This document shows positions 23,704 through 32,290 of a stretch of 44,931 nt of DNA, one piece after another. The stretch is from NCBI GenBank assembly GCA_013298625.1, contig JAAFIF010000084.1:1-44931 (forward strand), written 5' to 3'. The DNA is from Myxococcales bacterium (GTDB taxonomy: Bacteria; Myxococcota_A; Polyangia; Polyangiales; Ga0077539). The notes beneath the pieces were generated by a model. The model was not told where the DNA came from and did not search any database. It was given only the letters and a program-made list of their open reading frames with translations. Both the position numbers and the translations under genes were made by a program. Positions within the stretch are counted from its first letter, which is position 1. Each line of letters starts with the position of its first letter.

Positions 23704-25902
23704 CTACAGCGCTACGACCCGCTGCCGAGCCTCGGTCGCGCTGACCCACGCTTGCCCGAGGGCGATCGCTCCGTCGCCGGCCGGGACGCGCTCGGCGCTG
23801 AGCACGACGCGACCGCGCTCGCGCAAACGGTGCGTCGCGCGCTCGAGCAGCAGCGCGTTGTTGAAGCACCCGCCCGCGAGCGCCACCACCGGCGAATCGT
23901 GCCGCTGGCACACCGCTTCGATCACCGCCACCAGCGAGCGATGAAAGCGCGCGGCGGCCAGCGGCGCGTCCGCGCGATCGCGGAGCACGCCGTGCCACAG
24001 CTCGCGCCAGTCGATCGTCGAACCGTCGATGCGAAACGGGTACGGCGCGGCGTCGTCGCCGAGCGCGATCGCCTCGAGCAGCATCGCCGCGTGGCCTTCG
24101 TATGTCCCGCGCTCGCACAGCCCGAGCGCGAACGCGACCGCGTCGAACAGCCGCCCCACGCTGCTCGATCGCGGCGCAAACGCGTCGCACTCGCACAAGG
24201 CCGCGAGCGGAGCCAGCGCTGCCTCGATCTCGGCGCCCGCCTCTCTCGCCGCGCCGACGTACGCGCGTCGTCCGTCGCGCGCCGCCGCGTCGCCGCCGAC
24301 CAGCGCGAACGGTCGAAGCCGCGCGACCCAGCGCGCGCCGCCCTCGCTCACAGAGAGCACCTCTCCGCCGGCGAGCGATCGATCGGGGCCGAGGCCGGTT
24401 CCGTCCCACGCGAAGCCGAGCGCTGAGCGCGCGCCGTGCTCGGCGAGCGTCGCCGCGACGTGCGCGTGGTGATGCAGGACGCGCGTCACGACCGGCGACC
24501 GCTGCTCTGCCCACTGGGTGGTCGCGTAGTCTGGGTGCGCGTCGCACACGTATTCAAGTGGCGTGCGCTCGGACAGCTCGCACATCGCGCGCACGGCCCG
24601 GGCAAACGCCGCGCGCGCCGCGCGAGTGTCCATCGCTCCGACGTAAGGCCACTGCCAGGCTGTGCCCCGAACGACCAGCACCGGCGAAACGTCCCTGTGC
24701 GCTCCGACGCACAGCCGATCGACGCCGCCGACCTCGAAGCTCAGCGGCGCCATCCCGCGCCCGACCCTGCGAACCCGCGCTCGCCCGTCGACCACTTGCA
24801 CGACCGAGTCGTCCGCGCGCTGCGCGATCGGTCGATCGTGCACGAGCCAGCCGTCGGCGATGCCCGCGAGCGCGTCGAACGACGCTTCGACGTCGGTCAC
24901 GACGGGTTCGCCCTGTGCGTTGCCGCTCGTGCACACCACGGGGCCGCCCATCGCGCGGGCGATCAGCGCGTGCGCGGCGCTGGTCGGCAACAGCAATCCG
25001 ACCCGCGCTAGCCCTGGCGCCACCTCGGCGAGCACCGCGTCGCCGCGCTTTCGCACGAGCACGATCGGGCCGGCCGGCGACTCGAGCGCCGCTCGCTCGA
25101 CCGCGTCGATGTGGGCCAGGGCGGCGGCGTGCTCGGCGCTCTCGACCAAGAGGGCGAAGGGCTTGTGCGGCCGTCGCTTGCGCCGTCGAAGCTCGGCGAT
25201 CGCGCGCGCGTCGCGGCCGTCGCACAGCAGCTGAAAGCCCCCCACGCCGAGCATCGCGATGATCTCACCTCGAGCGATCGCCTCGATCGCACGCTCGATC
25301 GCCGCCGCGCCGACCGCGATCGAGCGCCGGTCTGCGCCGCGAAGGCTGTACTGCGGTCCGCACGTCGGGCACGCGATCATCTGCGCGTGCGCTCGCCGAT
25401 CGTCGAGCGAGCGGTACTCGATCTCGCACGCGGGGCACGGACCAAACGAGCGCATCGTCGTGCGCGCTCGGTCGAACGGGAGCGCTTCGATCGCAGTGAA
25501 CCTCGGCCCGCACTCGACGCACGCGTTGAGGGCGTAGCCCGCGCGTCGCCCGTCGTGCTCGAGCTCTCGCGTGCACGCCGCGCAGATCCGCCGGTCGAGC
25601 ACGATCGCGTCGATCGAAGGCGCGTCGCGCTCGTCGCTGTCTGCGATCACGAACGCGCTGCTCGTGACCGCCGCGCGCTCGGACGAGACCGTCACGACGT
25701 CGCACGCCTCCGTCGCTTCGATCTGGCGCACGGCGCGGTCGATCGCGGTCGCTTCACCTTCGAGCACGAGCTCGACCCCGGCCCGAGTGTTGCGCACGCT
25801 GCCTGTCAGCGTGGCCGCCGTGGCGATCCGCGCGATCGACGGACGCAGCCCGCGGCCCTGCACCCCGCGCGCGAGCCGCAGGACGCGACGCTCGCGGTTC
25901 AC
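23704..25902 (-). CDS. hypF: Carbamoyltransferase HypF
   Basis: 732 residues from a GTG that overlaps the hypA stop (GTGA). All four HypF parts are in order. The acylphosphatase-like domain carries GVQGRGLRPSIARIA (GxRP loop). Two Cys4 zinc motifs follow (CAAC/CVECG and CPAC/CPTCG). Next is a YrdC-like domain, then a Kae1-like domain with the metal-binding HHHAHVAA and GFAWDGTGLG. HypF transfers a carbamoyl group from carbamoyl phosphate to the HypE cysteine. The first zinc-finger half is slightly atypical but complete. Confidence 0.96.
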   Translation of the reverse strand: MNRERRVLRLARGVQGRGLRPSIARIATAATLTGSVRNTRAGVELVLEGEATAIDRAVRQIEATEACDVVTVSSERAAVTSSAFVIADSDERDAPSIDAIVLDRRICAACTRELEHDGRRAGYALNACVECGPRFTAIEALPFDRARTTMRSFGPCPACEIEYRSLDDRRAHAQMIACPTCGPQYSLRGADRRSIAVGAAAIERAIEAIARGEIIAMLGVGGFQLLCDGRDARAIAELRRRKRRPHKPFALLVESAEHAAALAHIDAVERAALESPAGPIVLVRKRGDAVLAEVAPGLARVGLLLPTSAAHALIARAMGGPVVCTSGNAQGEPVVTDVEASFDALAGIADGWLVHDRPIAQRADDSVVQVVDGRARVRRVGRGMAPLSFEVGGVDRLCVGAHRDVSPVLVVRGTAWQWPYVGAMDTRAARAAFARAVRAMCELSERTPLEYVCDAHPDYATTQWAEQRSPVVTRVLHHHAHVAATLAEHGARSALGFAWDGTGLGPDRSLAGGEVLSVSEGGARWVARLRPFALVGGDAAARDGRRAYVGAAREAGAEIEAALAPLAALCECDAFAPRSSSVGRLFDAVAFALGLCERGTYEGHAAMLLEAIALGDDAAPYPFRIDGSTIDWRELWHGVLRDRADAPLAAARFHRSLVAVIEAVCQRHDSPVVALAGGCFNNALLLERATHRLRERGRVVLSAERVPAGDGAIALGQAWVSATEARQRVVAL

Positions 25903-26147
25903 GGGGCCGCCGCCTCGACGCTGAGCAGCTCGACGCCCGAGGGGCGATCGGGGGCGTGCTCGATCGTGAGCGTGATCGCGCCGAGCCCGCGCTCTTCGCA
26001 CACGTGCTCGAACTCTTCGCGGAAGTGCGCTGGCTCGGACGCCATCGCTCCGAGCCGCACGGTGACCGCGCGCAGCGTCGCGCCGCGGGCCGCGCACGCC
26101 TCGCGCGCTTGCTCGATCAGCCGGGTGACGACCCTGTGTTCGTGCAC
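25899..26147 (-). CDS. hypA: HypA-like nickel chaperone lacking the zinc-finger domain
   Basis: 82 residues from a GTG, against about 113 for usual HypA. The N-terminus reads MHEHRVV when GTG is translated as Met, so the nickel-binding Met1-His2-Glu3 motif is kept, as is the typical helix LIEQAREACAARGA and strand RAVTVRLGAM. The ends also align (AITLTIEHA ... GVELLSVEA). The part between them that should hold the two CxxC zinc motifs is missing; only two isolated cysteines occur. It overlaps the protease gene by 31 nt at its start. No hypB, the usual GTPase partner, is in the operon. The HypA call rests on position and the N-terminal pattern. Confidence 0.7.
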   Translation of the reverse strand: MHEHRVVTRLIEQAREACAARGATLRAVTVRLGAMASEPAHFREEFEHVCEERGLGAITLTIEHAPDRPSGVELLSVEAAAP

Positions 26148-26608
26148 GGCGGTGGCTCCTCGTTGCTGGTGTGTGATGCATTCAACAGCGCGTCGCGCGC
26201 CGCGATCACCCTCGCGACGAGCGCGGGGATCGCGGCGCGCACCGCCTCGCTCATCGGCGCGCCGGGCGCGAAGCGAGCGCCGCCGACGCCGACGAACACG
26301 CCCCTCGGCAGCGGGCGTCCGAGCGCGCGCGCGAGCTCGAAGGCCTGCGCGACGCCGAGGTCGTGCGTGCCGCTGGCTGCGGCGCGCGAGGCGCGTTCGC
26401 TCAGCGATTGAAGCGGGATTTCGACGAGCTCGCCGACTGGGATCGACCGGACCGCGTCGACGATCACCAGCGCGATCTCTGGGTCGAACCAGTCGAGCAG
26501 CGACGCGCCAGGGCGTCCGAGCGCCACGGCGCCGTCGATCTCGCGCGCCGCTTCGATGCCCGCGCCGTCGTCGCCGTTGAACTCGCTGCCGAGCGCGATG
26601 ACGGTCAC
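26117..26608 (-). CDS. [NiFe]-hydrogenase maturation protease
   Basis: 163 residues from a GTG that overlaps the large-subunit stop (GTGA). The sequence has the HyaD/HycI/HoxW-family pattern: VIALGSEFNGDDGAGIEAAR with the nickel-sensing Glu/Asp, LVIVDAVRS, and a later THDLGVAQAFELA with the conserved His. This endopeptidase removes the C-terminal tail of the large subunit after nickel insertion. The C-terminal 10-15 residues are encoded within the hypA overlap. Confidence 0.92.
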   Translation of the reverse strand: MTVIALGSEFNGDDGAGIEAAREIDGAVALGRPGASLLDWFDPEIALVIVDAVRSIPVGELVEIPLQSLSERASRAAASGTHDLGVAQAFELARALGRPLPRGVFVGVGGARFAPGAPMSEAVRAAIPALVARVIAARDALLNASHTSNEEPPPCTNTGSSPG

Positions 26609-27909
26609 TCGCACGACGCCTCGCGCTCGACGCGAAGGTCGAGAAAGTGCGTCGCGCAAGAGATGCACGGGTCGTAGCTGCGGATGAGCTGCTCGGCGCG
26701 CACCGTCGCCGCGGCGTGGTCCATCGCGAGCAACGACGGGCCGAGCGCGCGAAGGTCAGCCTCGATGCGCGCCTGGTTCTGCGACGTGGGCGGAACGATC
26801 GTCGCGCTGACAATCGAGCCATCGTCGCTGGTCTCGTAGCGGTGCCACAAGAGCCCGCGAGGCGCCTCGGTCGCGCCGTAGCCGACGCCGGCGCGCGGGG
26901 CTCCTTCGGTGTACGCGCGCTCGGGCAGCTCGTAGCGGTCGATGATGTCGATCGCGTCAGCGAAGGCGTGCGCGAGCTCGACGGCGCGCACCATGATGGA
27001 CTGAAACGGGTTGCGCACTTCGGTCGGCAGCGCGAGCTCGTCGGCCAACGCTCGCGCGATCGGATGCAGCTTGTCCCGATGGTGAAAGAACCGCGCTTGC
27101 GGCCCGCAGAGATACGGGGTTCCGTCGCGCAGCGTCGCTTGCAGCGCGTTCGAGTGCGCGACGTGCTTCTCGACCATCGCCTCGCCCCACGACTCGACGG
27201 GGACCGATGGCCGGCCGCTGAGCGCGACGTGCGTGGCGCGCTCGAGCGGATAGTCCTCGGCGCCCGAGAGCGACGCGAACACGTAATCGTTGCTGAGCTC
27301 GGGCATCGTGAGCGTGCGCGTCCAGCGCGCGGCGTCGACAGACTCGTCGAGGCAGCGCGAGAGCTCGTCGCGCAGCGCTCGCAGCGCGCCCTTGGCGGGG
27401 GCGCGAGAGAAGCCGCCGAGGCGCGGCGAGACGGGGTGCGAGGGGCGGCCGCCGATGCATTCGATCAGGCGGTTTCCTGCGCGTTTGAGTCGAAGCCCGC
27501 GCTCGACGAGGGGCTTGTGGTCGCGCGCCATCTCGATCGCGCTCTCGTAGCCAAGAAAGTCCGGCGCGTGCAGCATGAACACGTGCAGCGCGTGGCTCTC
27601 GATCCACTCTCCGCAGTAGATCAAGCGACGGACGCGCTCGATCTCGGGCGTGGTGACGAGGCCCATCGCTTGCTCGAGCGCGCGGGCCGCGCTCATCTGA
27701 TAGGCGATCGGGCAGATGCCGCAGATGCGGGCGACGATGTCGCAGACCTCGTGCGCGCCGCGCCCTCGAAGAAACGCCTCGAAGAACCGCGGCGCTTCGA
27801 AGATCGCCAGTCGCGCGTCCACGACGGCGCCGTCGCGCACGGTGAGCGTAAACGAGCCCTCGCCCTCGACGCGGGTCATCAGGTCCACTTTGAACGTGCG
27901 CTCACTCAT
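26605..27909 (-). CDS. hydA: [NiFe]-hydrogenase large subunit (group 3b-type HydA)
   Basis: 434 residues from an ATG that overlaps the end of the small-subunit gene by 8 nt. Nickel ligands are supplied by ARICGICPIAYQMSAARALE near the N-terminus and by DPCISCATH near the C-terminus. RVEGEGSFTLTV opens the protein. After the C-terminal His there remain 13 residues (FLDLRVEREASCE), the expected propeptide for the adjacent protease. The L1/L2 forms and the gene order are those of the cytoplasmic NAD(P)-linked group 3b hydrogenases. The enzyme should couple H2 oxidation or evolution to NADP(H). Confidence 0.95.
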   Translation of the reverse strand: MSERTFKVDLMTRVEGEGSFTLTVRDGAVVDARLAIFEAPRFFEAFLRGRGAHEVCDIVARICGICPIAYQMSAARALEQAMGLVTTPEIERVRRLIYCGEWIESHALHVFMLHAPDFLGYESAIEMARDHKPLVERGLRLKRAGNRLIECIGGRPSHPVSPRLGGFSRAPAKGALRALRDELSRCLDESVDAARWTRTLTMPELSNDYVFASLSGAEDYPLERATHVALSGRPSVPVESWGEAMVEKHVAHSNALQATLRDGTPYLCGPQARFFHHRDKLHPIARALADELALPTEVRNPFQSIMVRAVELAHAFADAIDIIDRYELPERAYTEGAPRAGVGYGATEAPRGLLWHRYETSDDGSIVSATIVPPTSQNQARIEADLRALGPSLLAMDHAAATVRAEQLIRSYDPCISCATHFLDLRVEREASCE

Positions 27910-28675
27910 GGCGGTCGCTCTCGGTTCGAAACGCCTCGGCGCCGCCCGTGATCCCGCGAAACCGTCGGACGAGCTCGACGGGGACCATTCCGTCCCGCGC
28001 GAATCGCGCAGCGAGCGCCGAGGTGGGCGCGCGCTCTTTGGGTCCGAAGCAGCCGTAGCAGCCGCGGTCGAAGGTCGGGCACAGCGCGTCGCATCCGCCA
28101 TGCGTCACGGGGCCGAGGCACGGCTCGTCGCGCTTCACGAGGACGCAGACGATCCCCTTGCGCTTGCACTCGAGGCACACGCTCTCGTCGCGGATCTCGG
28201 GGCGCCGGCCGACGAGCAGCGCCGTGATCACCTCGAGCAATTGCTGCTTGTCGATGGGGCATCCGCGCAGCTCGTAGTCGACGGCGACGTGCGCGGACAC
28301 CGGCGTGGACGCATCGAGGGTCGAGATGTACTCGGGGCTGGCGTACACCGTCTCGATGAACTCGCGCACGTCGCGGCCGTTGCGCAGCGCTTGGACGCCG
28401 CCCGCTGTGGCGCAGGCGCCGATCGTCACGAGGCGCTTCGAGCGCGCCCGGATCGAGCGCAGCTCGTCCAGCTGAAACGGCGCCGACACGCTGCCTTCGA
28501 CCAGCGCGACGTCGAACGTCCCGTGCGCGTCCGTGCGCGAGCTCGCCTCAGGAAAATGCGCGATCTCGACGCGCTCGGCGAGCGCCAGCAGCGCGTCCTC
28601 GCAGCCGAGCAGCGTGAGCTGGCAGCCGTCGCACGAGGCGAGCTTGAACACTCCGAGCCGTGGCTTTGCGTTCAT
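27902..28675 (-). CDS. hydD: [NiFe]-hydrogenase small subunit (group 3b-type HydD)
   Basis: 257 residues. The proximal cluster motif is FKLASCDGCQLTLLGCED, with GACATAGGV and DYELRGCPIDKQQ completing the ligands. The C-terminal half has the extra cysteines CLECKRKG, CLGPVTHGGCDALCP and CYGCFGP that bind two more [4Fe-4S] clusters, as in group 3b and 3d small subunits. There is no Tat signal, in keeping with a cytoplasmic enzyme. It starts four nt after the HydBG stop. Confidence 0.95.
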   Translation of the reverse strand: MNAKPRLGVFKLASCDGCQLTLLGCEDALLALAERVEIAHFPEASSRTDAHGTFDVALVEGSVSAPFQLDELRSIRARSKRLVTIGACATAGGVQALRNGRDVREFIETVYASPEYISTLDASTPVSAHVAVDYELRGCPIDKQQLLEVITALLVGRRPEIRDESVCLECKRKGIVCVLVKRDEPCLGPVTHGGCDALCPTFDRGCYGCFGPKERAPTSALAARFARDGMVPVELVRRFRGITGGAEAFRTESDRHE

Positions 28676-28678
28676 GGG

Positions 28679-30619
28679 TTAGATCCCTTGGCGACCGAAC
28701 AGCGACGCGACCTCGTCGAAGCGAAACACAGGGCCGTCTTTGCAGACGAAGTAGGGCCCGAGCTGACAGCGACCGCACAGGCCCGTGGCGCACTTCATGT
28801 GGCGCTCCATCGTGACCCAGACGCGGTCGTGCGGGACGCCCGCGCGCGCGAGGGCATCGACCGTGAAGCGCATCATCGTCTCTGGGCCGCAAATGATGGC
28901 CCGCGCGCGATCGCCCACGGTCTCGCGCTTGAGCAAGCGCGTGACGACGCCGACGTGGCCGCGCCAGGTGGCGCTCGCGCGGTCGACGGTCGCGTACAGG
29001 CGAAAGCCCGGCCGGTCGACCCAACCGAGCATCTCGCGGGCGTACAGCAAGTCGTCCGGCGTGCGCGCGCCGTAGAACAGCCGCAGGTCCGTGAAGCGCG
29101 CCGGGTCCGCGATCATCCGACGCAGCGCCTCGCGCAGCGGCGCGAGCCCGATGCCGCCCGCGACCACGACGACCGGTCCGCCCGCGAGCTCGTCCAACGG
29201 CCATCCGCGGCCGTACGGTCCACGAACGCCGAGCTGCTCGCCTGGCTCGAGCTTGCAGAGCGCGTCGGTGAGCGCGCCGACCGCGCGGATCGTGTGCTCG
29301 ACCTCGGCACCGTCGCGCCCCGAGATCGAGATCGGCGCCTCGCCGATCGCCGGAAGCGACAGCTGCGAGAACTGCCCCGGCGCAAAGGACTCGAACCCTT
29401 CTGCGCGCAGGCGCAGCGTGACGACGTCGCCCGACTCGCGGGCGACCGAGACGACCTCGGCGACGCGGGGCACGAGCGTCTCGTCCTGGCTCGCGTCGCA
29501 GCTGCGCGCGCTCGGCAGGGGCGTGCGTCGGTCGTTGTTCGTCAGCGCCGCGAGCTCTTCGCGCACGTCGATCTGCGCCGGGCACCACGCGATGCAGCGG
29601 CCGCATCCCGTGCACCCCGAGCTGTCGAACTGCGCGACCCAAGCCCCGAATTTGTGCGTGATCCACTGCCGGTAGCGCTCGCTCGTCTGCTCGCGCACCG
29701 CGTGGCCGTGCAGCGTCGAGTGCTCGCGCGTGAAGCACGAGTCCCACTCGCGAACGCGGCTCGACGCGGCCCCGTCGAGGTCCGAGCGCTCGACGGCGTT
29801 GCTGCAGAAGCACGTCGGGCACACGCTCGTGCAGCTCGAGCACGACAGGCAACGCGAGGCGACCTCGGCGAAGCGCGGGTGATCGAGGTTGGCGTACAGC
29901 CGCTCGTGCAGATCGCGGACGTCGACGGCGGTGCCCATGCGCGCGCGCGAAGCGTCCATCGCGGCGTCGAGCCACGCGTGGTCCGACGCGGACGCTTCCG
30001 TCGCTTCGAGCTGCGCGAGCAACGCCTCGCCCCGGGGGCTGAGGGCGTCGACGAGCAGCTCGTCGCCCCGCTCGGCGAGCGCGAGGTCGGCGCCTTCGGT
30101 GACGCGGGGGCCTGTGCCCATCGAGCTGCAAAAACACAGGGATCCAGGCTCGGTGCAGTGAACGCCGATCACGACGGTGTCCGCGCGTCTCGCGCCGTAC
30201 TGAGGGTCGCGAAACTGCGAGCGCTCGAACACGCGGTCCTGTACGCGCATCGCAGCGAGGTCGCACGCGCGCACGCCGATCAGGGCCTTGGCGGTCGGGG
30301 GCGGCTTGTGCGCGGTGAACCCGAGCTTTCCGTCAGGGCGTCGCTCGGCACGGTACAGCGTCTCGCTCGGCGCGAAGAAGAGCTCCTTCGCGCTGTTCGG
30401 CCCGACCACGTGCCCGAACGCCGCGTCGTCCGAGCGACGTTCGAGCCGGTACTTTCCTGGCGATTGAACGTCTCTCCAGCCGATCGGCAGCTGCTCGACG
30501 CGCTCGATCTCCGCGAACACGATCGCGCCGTCGCGCACCGTGGGCCCGATCAGCGCGCGGCCTCCCTCGCGCGCGAGCTCGAAGAGCCGCTCGAGCTGCG
30601 CGCGTCGCGCGAGCATCAT
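28679..30619 (-). CDS. Fused HydB-HydG electron-transfer subunit of group 3b hydrogenase
   Basis: 646 residues. The ATG overlaps the upstream cyclic-nucleotide-domain gene's stop (ATGA). The N-terminal about 345 residues correspond to the 4Fe-4S beta subunit HydB: VGVRACDLAAMRVQD, CLSCSSCTSVCPTCFC and CTGCGRCIAWCPAQID. The C-terminal about 280 residues correspond to the FAD/NAD(P) gamma subunit HydG: APISIS and GVRGPYGRGWPLDE for flavin, GGIGLAPLREAL for nucleotide, CGPETMM, and a [2Fe-2S] stretch CATGLCGRCQLGPYFVCKDG. These are two separate genes in Pyrococcus-type operons. Electrons pass from the small subunit to NAD(P). Confidence 0.93.
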   Translation of the reverse strand: MMLARRAQLERLFELAREGGRALIGPTVRDGAIVFAEIERVEQLPIGWRDVQSPGKYRLERRSDDAAFGHVVGPNSAKELFFAPSETLYRAERRPDGKLGFTAHKPPPTAKALIGVRACDLAAMRVQDRVFERSQFRDPQYGARRADTVVIGVHCTEPGSLCFCSSMGTGPRVTEGADLALAERGDELLVDALSPRGEALLAQLEATEASASDHAWLDAAMDASRARMGTAVDVRDLHERLYANLDHPRFAEVASRCLSCSSCTSVCPTCFCSNAVERSDLDGAASSRVREWDSCFTREHSTLHGHAVREQTSERYRQWITHKFGAWVAQFDSSGCTGCGRCIAWCPAQIDVREELAALTNNDRRTPLPSARSCDASQDETLVPRVAEVVSVARESGDVVTLRLRAEGFESFAPGQFSQLSLPAIGEAPISISGRDGAEVEHTIRAVGALTDALCKLEPGEQLGVRGPYGRGWPLDELAGGPVVVVAGGIGLAPLREALRRMIADPARFTDLRLFYGARTPDDLLYAREMLGWVDRPGFRLYATVDRASATWRGHVGVVTRLLKRETVGDRARAIICGPETMMRFTVDALARAGVPHDRVWVTMERHMKCATGLCGRCQLGPYFVCKDGPVFRFDEVASLFGRQGI

Positions 30620-31077
30620 CGCGATGCCCCCTTTCCGTAGAGGTCGAGCAGCTGCATGCGCGTGTCGACCAGGCGATCGGAGACGTCTTCGAACGCCTGC
30701 GCCATGACCGCGTACCCGACGCGCGCGTCGCGTTCGCACAGCTCGAGCAGCGGCGAGGCCTCGATGCGAAGCAGCCGCGATCGCTGCGAGATCAGCGCGG
30801 TCGCGACCCTCCGCCGCGCGAGGAGGCTCGACCAACCGACCAGCTCGTCGGCCCCCAACGAGAGCACCGACGCCTCGCGCTGTCCGACGCGCATCGTGAG
30901 CGTCACGCGGCCTTCGAGCACGAGAAACACAGCGCCCGGCGCGTCGCCCTCGCGAAACAGCACAGCGCCCGCGGAGTGCTCTTCGAGCGTCGCGATCGCA
31001 GCGAGCTCGGCCCGCGCATCGGCCGCGAGGCGTCGAAGGAAGGGCATCGCGTCGAGGGTGCTCGGATCAACGGCCAT
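30616..31077 (-). CDS. Cyclic-nucleotide-binding-domain protein without DNA-binding domain
   Basis: 153 residues from the ATG at 31077; a TTG at 31089 would add four. One Crp-type sensor domain fills the protein: AGAVLFREGDAPGAVFLVLE, then RVTLTM and LGADELVGWSSLLARRRVAT for the phosphate cassette. It ends in a short helix with no helix-turn-helix, so it is not a full Crp/Fnr regulator. Such stand-alone domains often start group 3b hydrogenase operons and may regulate the enzyme or its expression. Its stop overlaps the HydBG start. Confidence 0.9.
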   Translation of the reverse strand: MAVDPSTLDAMPFLRRLAADARAELAAIATLEEHSAGAVLFREGDAPGAVFLVLEGRVTLTMRVGQREASVLSLGADELVGWSSLLARRRVATALISQRSRLLRIEASPLLELCERDARVGYAVMAQAFEDVSDRLVDTRMQLLDLYGKGASR

Positions 31078-31129
31078 GCGGGGATTCAATCACGACAGCG
31101 GCACCTGTTCACGAGGCGGCTCAGTCACA

Positions 31130-31154
31130 CGCTGTAAGCGCTGCCACTACAGCG
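31130..31154. promoter_or_regulatory. Inverted repeat between divergent hydrogenase operon and PEGA gene
   Basis: CGCTGTA at 31130-31136 is a perfect inverted repeat of TACAGCG at 31148-31154 with an 11-nt spacer. The centres of the two arms are 18 nt apart, fitting a dimeric regulator. It lies 53 nt upstream of the operon start codon and 84 nt upstream of the divergent PEGA gene. A regulator cannot be named from sequence. Confidence 0.4.
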
Positions 31155-31237
31155 GTTCGCACGAGCGCGCCGTTCTCAACCTGACCCTGAAGATTCGTGA
31201 ATCGGCGCGCGGCCAGCAGCCTATATGCTCGTCGAAC

Positions 31238-32290
31238 ATGGCAAGTTGGAACTCGCGATCTCGATCGCGTCGCGTCGCGGTTGCGTGCGCGCTCTGCGTG
31301 CTCGGCGCTGCACGGCTCGGCGCTGCGCAACAAGCGGAGGCGCTCAGCCCCGCGGCCCAAGCCGAGGCGTGCATCGAGCGCGGGGTGGCCGCCCGTGTGC
31401 GCGGCGACGATGACGCGGCGCTCGTGGAGTTTCGCAGGGCGTTCGCCCTCACGCCGACCGCGAGAGTGCAAGGGCAGATCGCGCTCGCCGAGCAGGCGCT
31501 CGGCCAGTGGAGCGACGCCGAGCGAGACCTGCAGCAGGCGCTCGCGGTCCGCTCGGACCCGTGGATTCAGCGCAACGAGCCCGCGTTGCAGCAGGCGTTG
31601 CTGGGTTTGCAGACGCGGCTCGCCACGCTCGACGTGCGGACCGATGCCCCCGGCGTGCAGGTGCGCATCAACGAGCGCGTCGTGGCGACGACGCCTCTCG
31701 CTCAACCGCTTCGCGTCGCAGCGGGGACGGTCATCATCGAGGTCAGCTCCGAGCGCTTCGTCTCGCAGCGGCGCACGATCGAGATCGCTCCGCGCGCGCT
31801 CTCTCGCGAGGCGTTCACGATGGTGGCTCGAAGCGCGTCCAGCGAAAGCGCGCAGAGCGAGCCTCGGCGCGAGGAGCGAACCGCGGCCAGCCCGATCGTG
31901 GCTCCGCAATCACCGCCGCAGCCGCGGGCGTTGCGATGGATGGGACCGACCATCGTCGGCGGGGTCGGCGCTGCGGTGCTCGTGAGCTCCGCGGTCTTCG
32001 CGGCGCTGCGCGGCGTGGCGCTCGGGCAATGCCCATACGACGAAGCTCGCATGGGACTCGCGTGCACGACGAACGAGACCTTCGCCGCCGCGAGCGCGGG
32101 TCCCACGTGGACCACCGCGACCAACGTGACGCTGGTCGCGGGCGCCGCGCTCTTGCTGAGCGGCGGCGCGTGGCTCGCGATCAACGCGGCGTCGTCGCGC
32201 TCGAACGATCAACGAAGCGCGCGGCGCGTATGGAGCGCGCCGATCGCGACGAACACGGGCTTGCTGTTGATGGTCGGAGGAGCGTTGTGA
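31238..32290 (+). CDS. PEGA-domain membrane protein
   Basis: 350 residues from the ATG at 31238. A signal peptide or anchor (VAVACALCVLGAARLGAAQQ) is followed by a TPR-like helical stretch (ACIERGVAARVRGDDDAALV, ALAEQALGQWSDAERDLQQA). A PEGA-type beta domain follows at about 145-200 (VRTDAPGVQVRINERVVATT). A hydrophobic helix comes next (TIVGGVGAAVLVSSAVFAAL), then a short loop with two cysteines (QCPYDEARMGLACTT) and a last helix. This layout is common in myxobacterial envelope proteins of unknown function. The lipoprotein gene starts at its stop. Confidence 0.8.
   Translation: MASWNSRSRSRRVAVACALCVLGAARLGAAQQAEALSPAAQAEACIERGVAARVRGDDDAALVEFRRAFALTPTARVQGQIALAEQALGQWSDAERDLQQALAVRSDPWIQRNEPALQQALLGLQTRLATLDVRTDAPGVQVRINERVVATTPLAQPLRVAAGTVIIEVSSERFVSQRRTIEIAPRALSREAFTMVARSASSESAQSEPRREERTAASPIVAPQSPPQPRALRWMGPTIVGGVGAAVLVSSAVFAALRGVALGQCPYDEARMGLACTTNETFAAASAGPTWTTATNVTLVAGAALLLSGGAWLAINAASSRSNDQRSARRVWSAPIATNTGLLLMVGGAL

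Noticed and set aside
21341..31077. hypB hidden in or next to the hydrogenase operon
   Set aside because: No frame shows a G-domain with a GxxGxGKT loop and His-rich start; all frames are assigned to other genes.
31078..31237. Sigma-54 or Fnr-type site before the hydrogenase operon
   Set aside because: No GG-N10-GC element or TTGAT-N4-ATCAA match was found; only the inverted repeat stands out.
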